Below, piece by piece: positions 1 through 10,151 of a stretch of 64,000 nucleotides of DNA. Each line of letters opens with the position of its first letter. Within the stretch, counting starts at the first letter, position 1. The notes below the pieces were generated by a model that worked only from the letters and a program-made list of their open reading frames with translations, searched no databases and had not been told where the DNA came from. Origin of the DNA: Candidatus Nitrotoga sp. 1052 (GTDB lineage: Bacteria > Pseudomonadota > Gammaproteobacteria > Burkholderiales > Gallionellaceae); assembly GCF_927312905.1 (NCBI RefSeq), contig NZ_CAKMHQ010000010.1:1-64000 (forward strand), given 5' to 3'. A program made the position numbers and the translations under genes.

Positions 1-73
1 TCAAATCACCAAGTCCGTAACCGCTTCAGGCTCATACCTGAATTGGAAAATACTGCTGAATACCCGGTATGTG

Positions 74-1465
74 CTAAAGATGTCGTGCTATACGCGCCAA
101 TACGACCTCGCGTGAAAACAGCATTAATACTGCATCTACCGAGGGTGTCTGGGTTTGCCCAGTGAGCATTACACGCAACGGCATCGCCAATTTAGGCATT
201 TTCAAGCCATGCTTACTTACTATTTCCTTGATCGTCGCTCCAATCGCCGCAGCTTCCCATGCTACATCTTTTAGTCGCTCCGCCAGTTCCTGCAAAGCAG
301 GTATCGCTTCAGCAGACAGCTGGGCATTCAGCAATTCCTGATTGGGATGCAAGTCGATATAAAATACTTCTGCTGCATCCGCCAACTCGTTGAGGGTTAT
401 GACTCGTTCTTTATAAAGGTTAATGATGGCTTCCAATGCTGGTACGGCGCCCACTAATACACCCCGTGCTTCCAAGCGCGGACGTATTAGCGCAACAAGC
501 CGCGCATTATCGGCCTGCTTTAAGTAATGCTGATTGAGCCAGTTTAATTTCTCTGTATTAAATTGTGCCGCAGATGGCGTGATATGGTCGAGGTCGAACC
601 AGGCGCAAAACTGCTCCACCGAAAAAACTTCATCATTACCGTGCGACCAACCCAGTCTTGCCAGGTAATTAATCACTGCCTCCGGCAGATAACCCTCTTC
701 ATCATATTGCATTACGCTAACCGCGCCATGGCGCTTGGACAGCTTCTGCCCGTCATCACCTAATATCATCGACAGGTGCGCGTACTGTGGCACATTGGCG
801 CCCAATGCCTTGAGTATGTTGATCTGGCGTGGCGTATTATTGACATGGTCATCGCCGCGTATCACGTGCGTAATGCCCATATCCCAATCATCAACGACTA
901 CGCAAAAATTATAGGTAGGCGTGCCATCGGCACGGGCAATGATGAGATCGTCTAACTCTCCATTGTCAAATTCAATAGGCCCTTTCACCAAATCTTTCCA
1001 CGTTACCACTCCCTTGGCAGGATTCTTGAAGCGCACCACTGGCATCGTTTCAGCAGGAGGTTCTGGCAACACCTTGCCGGATTCTGGACGCCAGCGACCG
1101 TCGTAACGAGGTTTTTCACCACTTGCACGTTGGGCCTCACGCATAGCATCCAGTTCACTAGGCGAGGCGTAGCAGTAATAGGCTAACCCCTGCGCCAGCA
1201 TATGCTGGATCACCTCTTTATATCGCTCCATACACTGCATTTGATAGAACGGGCCTTCGTCATAACTCAGATTAAGCCAAGCCATGCCATCTAGAATGGC
1301 TTGCACAGCCTCAGGTGTTGAACGCTCTACATCAGTATCCTCTATGCGCAGGATAAAAGTGCCGCCATGCTTGCGGGCGTAAGCCCAGGAGAATAGTGCA
1401 GTGCGGGCGCCGCCGATATGCAGATAACCCGTGGGGCTAGGCGCGAAACGAGTACGTATGGTCAT
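74..1465 (-). CDS. gltX: Glutamyl-tRNA synthetase
   Basis: Class I aminoacyl-tRNA synthetase that charges tRNA-Glu with glutamate in the cytoplasm. At 463 residues it has the usual bacterial GluRS length. The N-terminus carries the family signature [16 protein letters not shown], which contains the HIGH-type ATP-binding motif. The KMSKS loop appears as KLSKRHG near residue 245. The start ATG at 1465 lies directly before the conserved [10 protein letters not shown] segment, so no upstream extension is needed. The gene stands alone on the minus strand and diverges from the tRNA-Val gene. Family identity is secure. I cannot exclude tRNA-Gln mischarging activity, which is common where gatCAB is present. 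Confidence 0.97.
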   Translation of the reverse strand: MTIRTRFAPSPTGYLHIGGARTALFSWAYARKHGGTFILRIEDTDVERSTPEAVQAILDGMAWLNLSYDEGPFYQMQCMERYKEVIQHMLAQGLAYYCYASPSELDAMREAQRASGEKPRYDGRWRPESGKVLPEPPAETMPVVRFKNPAKGVVTWKDLVKGPIEFDNGELDDLIIARADGTPTYNFCVVVDDWDMGITHVIRGDDHVNNTPRQINILKALGANVPQYAHLSMILGDDGQKLSKRHGAVSVMQYDEEGYLPEAVINYLARLGWSHGNDEVFSVEQFCAWFDLDHITPSAAQFNTEKLNWLNQHYLKQADNARLVALIRPRLEARGVLVGAVPALEAIINLYKERVITLNELADAAEVFYIDLHPNQELLNAQLSAEAIPALQELAERLKDVAWEAAAIGATIKEIVSKHGLKMPKLAMPLRVMLTGQTQTPSVDAVLMLFSREVVLARIARHL

Positions 1466-1720
1466 AATTTTTAATCAGTAATTTTTAGTCAAAAACAGAG
1501 TGCATATTTTACGCCACCTTGCCGCTCGTGCGACTAACAATGTTAGCAACAAATAGATTTGTTCGGTCTTGCAGCAAATAAACTGTTCGCTTTTGATTTG
1601 TATTTTGTTAAGTCGCTGCATCGGACTTGTGCAGCGGCGTGGAGTTGTTGCAAAAGCAAATATCCTGGCGAATATGTCTGTGATGTAAATATCGCTTGCT
1701 GCTCACTTTGGGCGCAACAT

Positions 1721-1749
1721 TTGAACGCGGTTTGAAATTCGGTTATAAT
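1721..1749 (+). promoter_or_regulatory. Sigma-70-type promoter for tRNA-Val
   Basis: A -35 box TTGAAC (1721-1726) and a perfect -10 box TATAAT (1744-1749) are separated by exactly 17 bases. The tRNA begins 14 bases after the -10 box, which fits a transcription start near 1756. No other gene start lies nearby, so the assignment is good. Confidence 0.8.
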
Positions 1750-1763
1750 GCCGTGCCTTGCAT

Positions 1764-1840
1764 AGGCGCGTAGCTCAGCTGGTTAGAGCACCACCTTGAC
1801 ATGGTGGGGGTCGTTGGTTCGAGTCCAATCGCGCCTACCA
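1764..1840 (+). tRNA. tRNA-Val (anticodon GAC)
   Basis: A full cloverleaf can be drawn. The acceptor stem AGGCGCG pairs perfectly with CGCGCCT. The D arm GCTC/GAGC, anticodon stem CCACC/GGTGG with loop TTGACAT, and T arm with TTCGAGT loop are all present. CCA is encoded at 1838-1840. The anticodon GAC reads valine GUC/GUU codons. It is a single isolated tRNA with its own promoter and terminator. Confidence 0.97.
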
Positions 1841-1874
1841 AACAAACAAAAACAATGCATCTATACAACTCCCT

Positions 1875-1899
1875 AAGCCGCCTGTTAGCGGCTTTTTTT
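1875..1899 (+). terminator. Rho-independent terminator of tRNA-Val
   Basis: The stem AAGCCGC/GCGGCTT with a six-base loop is followed by a run of T. It lies 35 bases after the tRNA 3' end. The rest of the 1841-2186 stretch is AT-rich and shows no gene. Confidence 0.85.
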
Positions 1900-2186
1900 A
1901 TTTGCATAAACAATTTAACTTGGTATTCAATATCATTAAATTTTTTAGTTCTGTTGCGAATTTAGCTTTGTTCCATAACAAATCAGGGAGTAGAGCATTA
2001 CATTTGCATATCGCAGATGTTTACAACTTGAGCAAGCCTTGTTCTATTTTGTGATTCGATCGCCACTTAAATTTGTCTATGCCACCTTGTGGCTGGACTT
2101 TTTTTGCTATTTGGACAAAGCGACATAAGCTGCAAAGCCTGTTAAAATCCGCAACTTGATTGTTAATCACCATTGGAGAAAGTAGC

Positions 2187-2606
2187 ATGGCTGTTGAACG
2201 TACCTTGTCAATTATTAAACCTGATGCCGTTGCTAAAAATGTAATTGGTCAGATTTACACCCGTTTTGAAAATGCTGGATTAAAAGTGATTGCAGCGCGC
2301 ATGGTACAGATGTCGCGTACTGAAGCAGAAAATTTTTATGCTGTGCATCGCGAGCGCCCATTCTTTAAGGATCTGGTAGATTTTATGATTTCTGGTCCGG
2401 TGATGGTGCAGGCATTGGAAGGCGAAAATGCGATTGCAAAAAATCGCGATTTAATGGGAGCCACGGATCCGAAAAAAGCTGACAAGGGTAGCATTCGCGC
2501 CGATTTCGCTGACAACATTGACGCAAATGCAGTGCATGGTTCGGATTCAGCGGAAGCTGCCGCAGTGGAAATTGCTTGTTTTTTTCCTGATCTGAAAGTT
2601 TCATAA
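2187..2606 (+). CDS. ndk: Nucleoside diphosphate kinase
   Basis: Transfers the gamma phosphate from ATP to other (d)NDPs through a phospho-histidine intermediate, balancing NTP pools. The ATG at 2187 gives [15 protein letters not shown], the normal family N-terminus, and has GGAGA eight bases upstream. An in-frame extension to 2160 has no ribosome site and is rejected. The product is 139 residues, the standard Ndk length. The catalytic histidine lies in the NAVHGSDS motif near residue 117. Ndk directly before rlmN and the pilW-der run is a common proteobacterial order, although a 271-base gap separates ndk from rlmN here. Confidence 0.97.
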   Translation: MAVERTLSIIKPDAVAKNVIGQIYTRFENAGLKVIAARMVQMSRTEAENFYAVHRERPFFKDLVDFMISGPVMVQALEGENAIAKNRDLMGATDPKKADKGSIRADFADNIDANAVHGSDSAEAAAVEIACFFPDLKVS

Positions 2607-2688
2607 ATTAACCCGCTCTTCTGCAAGCCATTTATGTTTGCTATGTAAGGTTTTGTTTAGGCCGCTCCTTCAAATTATCGTCTGCCAA

Positions 2689-2740
2689 ATAATAGCCTGC
2701 GCGAACAATACGCAAATTGATGAAGCGTTCAGGCTATTAT
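2689..2740. repeat. 11-bp perfect inverted repeat between ndk and rlmN
   Basis: ATAATAGCCTG (2689-2699) and CAGGCTATTAT (2730-2740) are perfect inverted copies around a 30-base spacer. No T-run follows, so it is not an ordinary terminator. It could be an operator, a structured leader or an mRNA-stabilising hairpin. The function is unknown. Confidence 0.4.
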
Positions 2741-2877
2741 GGACGTGAATCCGCGCTAATGAGAGCCCCTATAAAAAATTTAGAATTTGTATCCTCGCCA
2801 TTCAGTAGGCTTAACATAAGTTAACCTTCATTTGGTAGAGGATTCAGTTTAATCGAAGAATTTTTAAAGGTCATTTG

Positions 2878-3960
2878 ATGTCCGAAAACCTTCTTGACTT
2901 TGATGTGCAGCGACTTACCGCCTGGTTTGCTTCGATGGGTGAGAAGCCCTTCCGTGCACGCCAGATATTGCGCTGGGTGCACAAAGTGGGAGAGCCAGAT
3001 TTTGCAGCGATGACGGACATCGCTGCTTTGTTGCGCGAGAAGCTGCAGCAGCAAGCTTATGTGGCTGCACCGCAGGTGATGCGCGACGAAATTTCCGCTG
3101 ATGGCACGCGTAAATGGTTGCTGGACGTCGGTACGGGCAATGCAGTGGAAACAGTTTTTATTCCAGAGGCAGGGCGCGGCACACTGTGTGTCTCAACGCA
3201 GGCGGGTTGCGCGCTTAACTGCTCATTCTGTTCGACCGGGAAACAAGGTTTCAACCGTAACTTGAGTGTGGCCGAAATTATTGGTCAATTGTGGTGGGCT
3301 AACCGCCAGATTGGCAAAGATTTTGATGGCAAGTGGCCAGTCACCAATGTGGTGATGATGGGTATGGGTGAGCCGTTGCTAAATTTCGATAATACGGTAA
3401 GCGCCTTGCGTCTGATGCTGGACGATAATGCTTATGGCTTGTCTCGACGTCGTGTGACTTTGTCCACTTCTGGCATCGTACCAGCGATGGACAGGCTGCG
3501 TGAGGAATGCCCAGTAGCGCTGGCGGTGTCGTTGCATGCATCCAACGACAGCTTGCGCGATGTGCTGGTGCCGATCAATCAGAAGTATCCTTTGCGCGTA
3601 TTATTGGCAGCATGCCAGCGTTATCTGGAACGCGCTCCACGTGATTTTGTCACTTTCGAGTATGTGATGCTGGAAGGTGTGAATGACAGCGTACAGCAAG
3701 CGCATGAACTGGTTGCGTTGGTGCGTGATGTGCCGTGCAAATTTAATCTGATACCGTTCAATCCTTTTCCGCAGACGCATTACCGCCGTTCCAAAGCCGA
3801 TGTTATAGCCAGGTTTCGTGATGTGCTGATGCAGGCAGATATTGTCACTACTATACGTAAAACACGGGGTGATGATATTGCCGCGGCATGTGGACAGCTG
3901 GCTGGGCAAGTACAGGATAAAACCAAAAGAACGCACCGATTATTAGAGATCCGTACATGA
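2878..3960 (+). CDS. rlmN: Dual-specificity 23S rRNA/tRNA adenine-C2 methyltransferase
   Basis: Radical SAM enzyme that methylates C2 of A2503 in 23S rRNA and A37 of some tRNAs, improving decoding accuracy. The 4Fe-4S site is CALNCSFC (CxxxCxxC) near residue 115. The downstream MGMGEPLLN is the SAM-binding GEP motif. The conserved C-terminal catalytic Cys is in the AACGQLAG segment. The ATG at 2878 has AAAGG seven bases upstream. A TTG three bases earlier is less likely. The 360-residue length is typical. The stop overlaps the pilW start by four bases, so the two are translationally coupled. Confidence 0.97.
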   Translation: MSENLLDFDVQRLTAWFASMGEKPFRARQILRWVHKVGEPDFAAMTDIAALLREKLQQQAYVAAPQVMRDEISADGTRKWLLDVGTGNAVETVFIPEAGRGTLCVSTQAGCALNCSFCSTGKQGFNRNLSVAEIIGQLWWANRQIGKDFDGKWPVTNVVMMGMGEPLLNFDNTVSALRLMLDDNAYGLSRRRVTLSTSGIVPAMDRLREECPVALAVSLHASNDSLRDVLVPINQKYPLRVLLAACQRYLERAPRDFVTFEYVMLEGVNDSVQQAHELVALVRDVPCKFNLIPFNPFPQTHYRRSKADVIARFRDVLMQADIVTTIRKTRGDDIAAACGQLAGQVQDKTKRTHRLLEIRT

Positions 3961-4745
3961 AATTGTTTTCACGCGTGAGAGGCCTGAGCTTTTTTCTGCT
4001 TGCTTTAAGTATGGCAGGATGTGTTGCGCAATCCGATAGTGGATACGGCAGTAAGCCGCAGCAAAATATTTCGCGGGAAGAGTCCAGCGCCAGAATACAT
4101 ACTGAATTGGCTGCACAATATTATGACCGTGGACAACTTGGGGTGGCATTAGAAGAGCTGTCTTTGGCTCTACAGTCTAAACCCGACTACGCACCGGCTT
4201 ACAACGTGCGCGGCCTTGTGCGCATGGCTTTGCATGAAGATCAGCAGGCAGATGAGGATTTTCAGCATAGCTTGCGTTTGGATAGCACCGATTCAGATGC
4301 ACATAATAATTATGGCTGGTTTCTTTGTAAGCGAGGTAAGGAACTGGATTCCATCAAACACTTCATGGCAGCACTAAAGAATCCACTTTACTCTACTCCG
4401 GGGAAAGCTTATTTGAATGCAGGCTTGTGCTCTATGAAGGCTGGCAATGCGAAAGACGCTGAGGAGTTTTTGCAAAAAGCGCTAACTGTCCAACACAATA
4501 TGCCGGAAGCACTGCTGGGCCTGGCCAATCTGTACTTTACTAAAGCGGATTATGCGGGTGCGAAATCCTATTTCATGCTCTTTAAACGGAACAACGTATC
4601 CCCTTTGACAGCTGAAAACCTATGGCTGGCAGTGCGCATTGAACGTAAGTTGGGTGATAGAACCGCGGAAAATAGCTATGCGATGCAATTGCGTAAAAAT
4701 TTTCCTGATGCGCGTGAAACTCAGCTAATGTTGTACAGGCAATAG
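3957..4745 (+). CDS. pilW: Type IV pilus biogenesis/stability lipoprotein PilW (PilF-like)
   Basis: Outer-membrane lipoprotein with tetratricopeptide repeats that helps secretin (PilQ) assembly and pilus stability. The N-terminus is a lipoprotein signal ending in the lipobox SMAGC near residue 21. The body, about residues 45-240, is built of TPR units, for example [20 protein letters not shown] and the following [12 protein letters not shown]. The 262-residue length fits the family. It overlaps rlmN by four bases and rodZ by one base. The position between rlmN and rodZ is the conserved pilW/pilF site in beta- and gammaproteobacteria. No other pilus gene is in the window. Confidence 0.9.
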   Translation: MKLFSRVRGLSFFLLALSMAGCVAQSDSGYGSKPQQNISREESSARIHTELAAQYYDRGQLGVALEELSLALQSKPDYAPAYNVRGLVRMALHEDQQADEDFQHSLRLDSTDSDAHNNYGWFLCKRGKELDSIKHFMAALKNPLYSTPGKAYLNAGLCSMKAGNAKDAEEFLQKALTVQHNMPEALLGLANLYFTKADYAGAKSYFMLFKRNNVSPLTAENLWLAVRIERKLGDRTAENSYAMQLRKNFPDARETQLMLYRQ

Positions 4746-5590
4746 TGGATAATTCGCCGGAAAATACTTTAGGCAATGCCTCCAGCAGCGTCGAGGTGCG
4801 GCCGCTCAGTGTGGGTGCCGCGCTGCGTGAAGCACGCGAGCAACTCGGGCTGAGCGTTGCTGATGTTGAAAGTCGTCTTAAGTTTGCATCACGCCAAATT
4901 GAGGCATTGGAGGCGGACAATTTTTCTCGTCTGCCGGAAATTTCCTTTGTGCGCCGCTTCGTACGCAGTTATGCCAAGCTATTGCAATTGGACCCTGCTC
5001 CCTTGCTCGCATCACTGCCAATAGATCCAGAGCAGCCCTCGCTGCATACTGCAAGCATTGCGATTGAAGTGCCGTTCCCAAATACCTACGCGACGCGCAG
5101 GCTCAAGATTATCTGGTTGGCGACCGGTCTTGTTGTTGTAGTCGCGATCATATTGGTACTTATTGTCTGGTTGAACCGTAGCAAGCCGACTATGCCGCAG
5201 GCTACGGTGGAAAAAATTGAGTTGCCAGCCGTCATGCCTACCCCCGCTTCTGTGGTGATAGCAGTACCGTCGCCTGATGCGCTCGTTGTGCCCCCGGAAG
5301 CCCCCGCTGCTGCTAAAGTTATAAAGTCAGAATCAAACAGCGCATCCAAGCAATCCGCCTCTATCCGACTGACGTTTGATGCAGAGTCTTGGGTGAAAGT
5401 GACGGACAATGACGGCAAGATATTGCTGTCACAACTTAATTCGAGCGGCAGCGAACAACATCTGAAAGGCAGGCCACCGTTTTCCGTGGTTATTGGTAAT
5501 ATCAGCGGAGTGCGTCTATATTATCAAGGGAAGCTTGTTGAACTCGCGCCTTTTTACAATGGCGAAATCGCGCGCCTCACGTTGGAGTAG
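4745..5590 (+). CDS. rodZ: Cytoskeletal/cell-shape protein RodZ (HTH plus DUF4115)
   Basis: Bitopic membrane protein that links MreB to the elongasome and sets rod shape. The order of parts is a cytoplasmic Cro-like HTH (about residues 22-90, with [18 protein letters not shown]), a single membrane segment near residues 120-145, a Pro/Ala/Val-rich periplasmic linker, and a C-terminal DUF4115 beta domain (about 200-281). The start is GTG at 4745, sharing one base with the pilW stop. ispG follows two bases after the stop. The context rlmN-pilW-rodZ-ispG is the classical one, so the HTH gene is not a transcription regulator. Confidence 0.93.
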   Translation: MDNSPENTLGNASSSVEVRPLSVGAALREAREQLGLSVADVESRLKFASRQIEALEADNFSRLPEISFVRRFVRSYAKLLQLDPAPLLASLPIDPEQPSLHTASIAIEVPFPNTYATRRLKIIWLATGLVVVVAIILVLIVWLNRSKPTMPQATVEKIELPAVMPTPASVVIAVPSPDALVVPPEAPAAAKVIKSESNSASKQSASIRLTFDAESWVKVTDNDGKILLSQLNSSGSEQHLKGRPPFSVVIGNISGVRLYYQGKLVELAPFYNGEIARLTLE

Positions 5591-5592
5591 AT

Positions 5593-6867
5593 ATGAGTCA
5601 GCATCCCATTCCGCGTCGTACGACGCAACGTGTCATGGTGGGTAATATCGCTATAGGTGGTGGTGCCCCTATCGTTGTGCAGTCCATGACTAATACTGAT
5701 ACCGTGGATGCCGTAGGTACCGCGCGCCAAGTGTTTGAACTTGCACAAGCTGGTTCCGAGTTAGTGCGAATTACTGTCAATACCGCCGAAGCCGCCGCAC
5801 AGGTGCCCCGCATTCGCGAACTGCTCGACCAAATGGACTGTAATGTGCCCTTGGTGGGCGATTTTCATTACAACGGCCATCGTTTGTTAACAGACTTTCC
5901 GGAATGTGCCCAAACACTGGGAGGATACAGGATTAACCCAGGCAATGTCGGTCGCAACCGCAAGGGTGAAGACCAATTCGCTATGATGATAGATGCTGCC
6001 TGCCGTTATTCTAAGCCTGTGCGTATCGGGGTGAACTGGGGTAGCCTGGATGCTGATTTGATCGTGCGCATGATGGATGAAAACGCTAAATCACCACAGC
6101 CGAAGGAGGCTGCTGCGGTAATGCGAGAAGCGCTCATCGTGTCTGCACTGGATAGCGCTCAGCGCGCCGAGAAACTTGGTTTGCCGCATGATCGAATCGT
6201 GCTGTCATGCAAGGTGAGTGAGGTACAAGGTTTAATCGCGGTATACCGTGAACTAGCACTGCGCTGTGATTATCCGCTGCACTTGGGGTTAACCGAAGCT
6301 GGCATGGGATCCAAAGGTATTGTCGCCTCCACCGCCGCGCTTGCCGTGTTACTGCAGGAAGGGATAGGGGATACCATACGTATTTCTCTGACACCGGAAC
6401 CGGGTGGTGACCGTACGCAGGAGGTAATCGTGGCGCAGGAAATTTTGCAAACGATGGGATTGCGTTCCTTTACGCCTATGGTGATTGCTTGCCCCGGCTG
6501 CGGGCGTACCACCAGCACGGTTTTTCAAGAATTGGCGCAAAGTATTCAGTCTTACTTGCGCGAGCAAATGCCGGTGTGGCGCGAACAATTCAGCGGCGCT
6601 GAGGAAATGACAGTGGCGGTAATGGGTTGCATCGTGAATGGTCCTGGGGAAAGCAAGATGGCCAACATTGGTATCAGTCTGCCGGGCAGTAACGAGCATC
6701 CTGCAGCACCGGTATATGTGGATGGTCAAAAAGTTGTTACTTTACGTGGTGACAATATTGCCAACGAGTTCAAGCAGATCGTAAATGATTACGTGGCGCG
6801 CAACTACGCGCGGCGTGAAGCTGGTCGTCCCCATCCTGAAACCATACCGATCCATGTAATAAATTGA
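5593..6867 (+). CDS. ispG: 4-hydroxy-3-methylbut-2-en-1-yl diphosphate synthase
   Basis: Penultimate enzyme of the non-mevalonate (MEP) isoprenoid pathway. It reductively converts MEcPP to HMBPP with a 4Fe-4S cluster. The cluster cysteines are seen in ACPGCGRTT and in [10 protein letters not shown] toward the C-terminus. The N-terminal TIM-barrel half shows VQSMTNTDT and GDFHYNGH. At 424 residues it is the long-barrel, two-domain proteobacterial form without the extra plant-type insert. It starts two bases after rodZ and is clearly co-transcribed. hisS follows after about 100 bases. Confidence 0.97.
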   Translation: MSQHPIPRRTTQRVMVGNIAIGGGAPIVVQSMTNTDTVDAVGTARQVFELAQAGSELVRITVNTAEAAAQVPRIRELLDQMDCNVPLVGDFHYNGHRLLTDFPECAQTLGGYRINPGNVGRNRKGEDQFAMMIDAACRYSKPVRIGVNWGSLDADLIVRMMDENAKSPQPKEAAAVMREALIVSALDSAQRAEKLGLPHDRIVLSCKVSEVQGLIAVYRELALRCDYPLHLGLTEAGMGSKGIVASTAALAVLLQEGIGDTIRISLTPEPGGDRTQEVIVAQEILQTMGLRSFTPMVIACPGCGRTTSTVFQELAQSIQSYLREQMPVWREQFSGAEEMTVAVMGCIVNGPGESKMANIGISLPGSNEHPAAPVYVDGQKVVTLRGDNIANEFKQIVNDYVARNYARREAGRPHPETIPIHVIN

Positions 6868-6974
6868 GCATCAAATAATTGAAAGCAGCGCTCAGACATT
6901 GCACATGTACATAGTAGTAGGGCGAAGCTGTTTTAATCATATCTGTCATGAGTGAAGTAAAGGTTAATCGTTTT

Positions 6975-8252
6975 ATGAGCAGCAATTCCCCGTTGCAGGC
7001 CGTGCGCGGCATGAATGACATCTTGCCGGAAGAGGCCGGCCTTTGGCTGTGGTTCGAGGATACTGTGCGTGACTGGCTGGAAGGTTATGGTTACCGCAAC
7101 ATTCGCATGCCGTTGCTGGAACATACTGCGCTATTCAAACGTGCGATAGGCGAAGTGACCGATATTGTAGAAAAAGAAATGTACAGCTTTGAGGATAGTC
7201 TCAATGGCGATCAGCTTACGCTTCGCCCGGAAGGTACGGCTTCCTGCGTACGCGCCGCGCTGCAACACAGCCTGCTGTACAATGCGCCGCAGCGTTTATA
7301 TTACAGTGGTGCGATGTTCCGCCACGAACGTCCGCAGAAGGGGCGTTACCGTCAGTTTCACCAGATCGGTGTGGAAGCATTAGGTTTCGCTGGCCCGGAT
7401 ATTGATGCCGAACATATTCTGATGTGCGCGCGCCTGTGGCGAAAACTTGGCCTGCGCGATATCACGTTGCAACTCAATACTCTGGGTGATATAGCAGCAC
7501 GGCAACGGCATCGCGCCAAGTTGATAGCCTATTTCGGGCAGTACAGTGGCGTGCTGGATGCTGATGCCACGCGCCGTTTGCACAGTAATCCACTACGCAT
7601 CCTTGATAGCAAAAACCCGGCTATGCAAGAATTGATCATGGCTGCGCCCAATCTGATGGAGGAACTGGAAGACGACGCGCTCAAGCATTTCGAGGCGGTA
7701 CAAAAAATTTTACATCGCCATGAAGTGGCGTTTAAGATAAATCCACGCTTAGTGCGCGGGCTGGATTATTATAATCGCACTGTATTCGAATGGGTTGCCA
7801 CTCGCCTCGGCGCGCAGGGCACTGTCTGTGCTGGCGGTCGTTTTGATGGCTTGATTGAGCAAATCGGTGGAAAATCTGCGCCGGCCGCCGGTTTTGCGAT
7901 GGGCATTGAACGCTTGTTGGCACTGTTGCAGGAAGATGGTATGAACACTCCGCCAGCACCACTAGATGTGTATGTGGTGCATCAAGGCGAGATGGCGGAT
8001 GGCATGGCGAGCTTGGTGGCGGAGCGCTTGAGGGATTTCGGGCTGCGCGTTTTGTTGCATTGCAGTGGCGGAAGCTTTAAGTCGCAGATGAAAAAGGCAG
8101 ATGCCAGTAATGCATGTTTTGCAGTTATCCTCGGCGACAACGAGGCGAGTACTAGGCTGGCCACGCTCAAGCCGCTACGCGGTGGCGAACAAATGCATGT
8201 GGCATTTGACGAATTGCCGGCCAAAATTAATGAACTGATTAAACAAGGATAG
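6975..8252 (+). CDS. hisS: Histidyl-tRNA synthetase
   Basis: Class II synthetase charging tRNA-His. Motif 2 region [13 protein letters not shown], the HisRS-specific [13 protein letters not shown]-like segment (here [13 protein letters not shown]) and motif 3 [12 protein letters not shown] are all present, followed by the C-terminal anticodon-binding domain. I chose ATG 6975 ([15 protein letters not shown]) because GTAAAGG lies 11 bases upstream and family members start close to the AVRGMND motif. An in-frame ATG at 6948 would add nine residues but has no ribosome site. The resulting 425 residues fit the family. The yfgM gene starts five bases after the stop. Confidence 0.96.
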   Translation: MSSNSPLQAVRGMNDILPEEAGLWLWFEDTVRDWLEGYGYRNIRMPLLEHTALFKRAIGEVTDIVEKEMYSFEDSLNGDQLTLRPEGTASCVRAALQHSLLYNAPQRLYYSGAMFRHERPQKGRYRQFHQIGVEALGFAGPDIDAEHILMCARLWRKLGLRDITLQLNTLGDIAARQRHRAKLIAYFGQYSGVLDADATRRLHSNPLRILDSKNPAMQELIMAAPNLMEELEDDALKHFEAVQKILHRHEVAFKINPRLVRGLDYYNRTVFEWVATRLGAQGTVCAGGRFDGLIEQIGGKSAPAAGFAMGIERLLALLQEDGMNTPPAPLDVYVVHQGEMADGMASLVAERLRDFGLRVLLHCSGGSFKSQMKKADASNACFAVILGDNEASTRLATLKPLRGGEQMHVAFDELPAKINELIKQG

Positions 8253-8257
8253 AGAAA

Positions 8258-8896
8258 ATGGCTGTACTCGATTTGCAGGAACAGGAGCAGGTAGATGCGT
8301 TTAAGGCATGGTGGAAAGACAATGGCAAATGGCTGTTAATAGCATTGGCCGTGGCTGCAAGTGGTTTTGCTGCGACGCAGGGCTGGCAGTTCTATAAAGA
8401 AAAGAAGATGGCTGAAGCCAGTACATTGTATGCAGAACTGGACAAGCAGCTCACCAGCAACGATCCCAAGCGTATCAATGATGCCGAGCAAGCAGTGATC
8501 GACAAATACGGTTCTACCGCTTACGCGCCGCGAGCGGCTCTGCTGGCAGCACAGGTTAATATTCAAAATAATGATGTGCCGCGCGCTAAATCACAATTAG
8601 AGTGGGTGATCAAACATGCTGACGAGACTGGGCTCCAGAGTGTAGCGCGCCTCAAGCTGGCTAGTGTATTACTGGATGAAAAAAATTACGCTGAAGCACT
8701 CAAGCTTCTGGATGCAAAGCATACTGAATCTTTCACGGGTTTGTATGCCGACCTTAAGGGCGATGTGCTGAACGCACAGGGTAAAGCTGACGAAGCACGT
8801 GCCGCTTACCAGCTGGCATTAAATAAAACTGATGCCCAGAGTAAGTATCGCAACTTGATCCAAATGAAACTGGACGCGCTTGGAGGCGCTAAATGA
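8258..8896 (+). CDS. yfgM: YfgM-family ancillary SecYEG translocon subunit (TPR membrane protein)
   Basis: Inner-membrane protein with a short cytoplasmic N-terminus, one membrane helix (about residues 25-45, KWLLIALAVAASGFAA) and a periplasmic TPR-like domain. In E. coli YfgM binds the PpiD/SecYEG complex and helps hand over secreted proteins. The N-terminal pattern DLQEQEQVDAFKAWWKDNG is characteristic of the family. The 212-residue length is normal. It sits between hisS and bamB as in most proteobacteria and overlaps bamB by four bases, suggesting coupled expression of two envelope-biogenesis genes. Confidence 0.92.
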   Translation: MAVLDLQEQEQVDAFKAWWKDNGKWLLIALAVAASGFAATQGWQFYKEKKMAEASTLYAELDKQLTSNDPKRINDAEQAVIDKYGSTAYAPRAALLAAQVNIQNNDVPRAKSQLEWVIKHADETGLQSVARLKLASVLLDEKNYAEALKLLDAKHTESFTGLYADLKGDVLNAQGKADEARAAYQLALNKTDAQSKYRNLIQMKLDALGGAK

Positions 8897-10035
8897 TTAT
8901 TCGCATTGCCGGGCTGCTGCTACTTGTAATGCTGGCAGGCTGCTCCACTGTGTCTGGCTGGTTTAGCAGCGATAAAACCGGCAAGGAGCCGGCAAAGCTG
9001 GTTGAATTCAAGCCGGCTGCTACGTTTAAGGTGCGTTGGCATCACAAAATCGGTGGGAGCGGCAATTCAATTCTGCAGCCTGCCGTAACGAGTGATGCGG
9101 TGTATGCAGCAAATGCCAAAGGGGAGTTATTTCGACTCGATCCTGCAACAGGAAAACAGGTGTGGCGTGTCAACAGCGGCTTCACCATTTCTGCGGGGGT
9201 AGGGGCGGGCGATGGATTAGTGCTGGTCGGTGGTGTGAAGGGTCAATTGGCTGCCTTTTCAGTAGATGGTAAATTACTTTGGAAAACGAAAGTGTCCAGC
9301 GAAGTGTTGAATGTAGCAAAAGTTGTTGATGGCATCGCTGTGGTGCGTACTACCGATGGCCGCCTTTCTGGCATTGACGTTACGGATGGCAAGCGACTAT
9401 GGTTGTATGAACATGCCATACCACCGCTGGTTGTGCGCAGCCATGCGGGGGTGGCTATCGAACGTGGCACAGTATTCGCCGGATTCGCCGCTGGAAAGTT
9501 AGCGGCAATTAGCTTGGGTTCTGGCATCGTCATATGGGAAACAGTAGTGTCTCAACCGCATGGTAATACTGAACTGGAGCGCATCAGCGACATCACGAGT
9601 TTGCCGGTGCTAGATGACGAACAGGTTTGTGCAGTGGCATTCCAAGGGCGTGTGGCATGTTATGGCTTGGCACAAGGTAGTTTGCTTTGGAGCCGGGACC
9701 TATCCAGCGATAAGGGCATGACTCTATTTCATAATTATCTTTATATTACAAATACCAGTGGTACTGTATTGGCGATGGATAAAACTAGTGGAAGTTCAGT
9801 TTGGAAAAATGATCAGTTATACATGCGCCAAACCTCGGCACCCTATGCATTCGGGGATTATTTGGTGGTGGGTGATTTTGAAGGATATCTGCATGCGCTG
9901 AGCCGAGAGGATGGTCGCATGTTGGCAAGACTCAAGACGGATTTTAGCCCCATCTTCAATGCACCGGTAGAGTTGGATGGTGGTGTGTTGGTGCAAACAC
10001 GCGAAGGTAATTTGTATTCGGTTACTCTCCATTAA
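8893..10035 (+). CDS. bamB: Outer-membrane beta-barrel assembly lipoprotein BamB
   Basis: BAM-complex lipoprotein, an eight-bladed PQQ-type beta propeller that docks on BamA POTRA domains and speeds insertion of outer-membrane proteins. A lipoprotein signal ends in the lipobox MLAGC near residue 17. Repeated propeller strands are visible, such as AKGELFRLDPATGKQVWR, GKLLWKTKV and FEGYLHALSREDGRML. The 380 residues match the family. The start overlaps the yfgM stop. der follows after a 116-base gap that holds a repeat element. Confidence 0.95.
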   Translation: MIIRIAGLLLLVMLAGCSTVSGWFSSDKTGKEPAKLVEFKPAATFKVRWHHKIGGSGNSILQPAVTSDAVYAANAKGELFRLDPATGKQVWRVNSGFTISAGVGAGDGLVLVGGVKGQLAAFSVDGKLLWKTKVSSEVLNVAKVVDGIAVVRTTDGRLSGIDVTDGKRLWLYEHAIPPLVVRSHAGVAIERGTVFAGFAAGKLAAISLGSGIVIWETVVSQPHGNTELERISDITSLPVLDDEQVCAVAFQGRVACYGLAQGSLLWSRDLSSDKGMTLFHNYLYITNTSGTVLAMDKTSGSSVWKNDQLYMRQTSAPYAFGDYLVVGDFEGYLHALSREDGRMLARLKTDFSPIFNAPVELDGGVLVQTREGNLYSVTLH

Positions 10036-10050
10036 GTTTGCTCCCATAGA

Positions 10051-10131
10051 GCCGGCCATCAAATAGATTGATTAGAACATCCGGATTCCTGCCTTCGCGG
10101 GTATAACGAATCGTACTATTTAATGGCCGAC
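10051..10131. repeat. REP/MITE-like intergenic repeat, copy A
   Basis: The bamB-der gap holds an element with inverted ends: GCCGGCCATCAAATAG (10051-10066) against CTATTTAATGGCCGAC (10116-10131). Between them lies GGATTCCTGCCTTCGCGGG. The core and right half recur, inverted, at 19650-19710. The pattern resembles the small dispersed palindromic repeats common in proteobacterial intergenic space. Confidence 0.6.
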
Positions 10132-10151
10132 TTTATAATTGAAAGTTTGAA

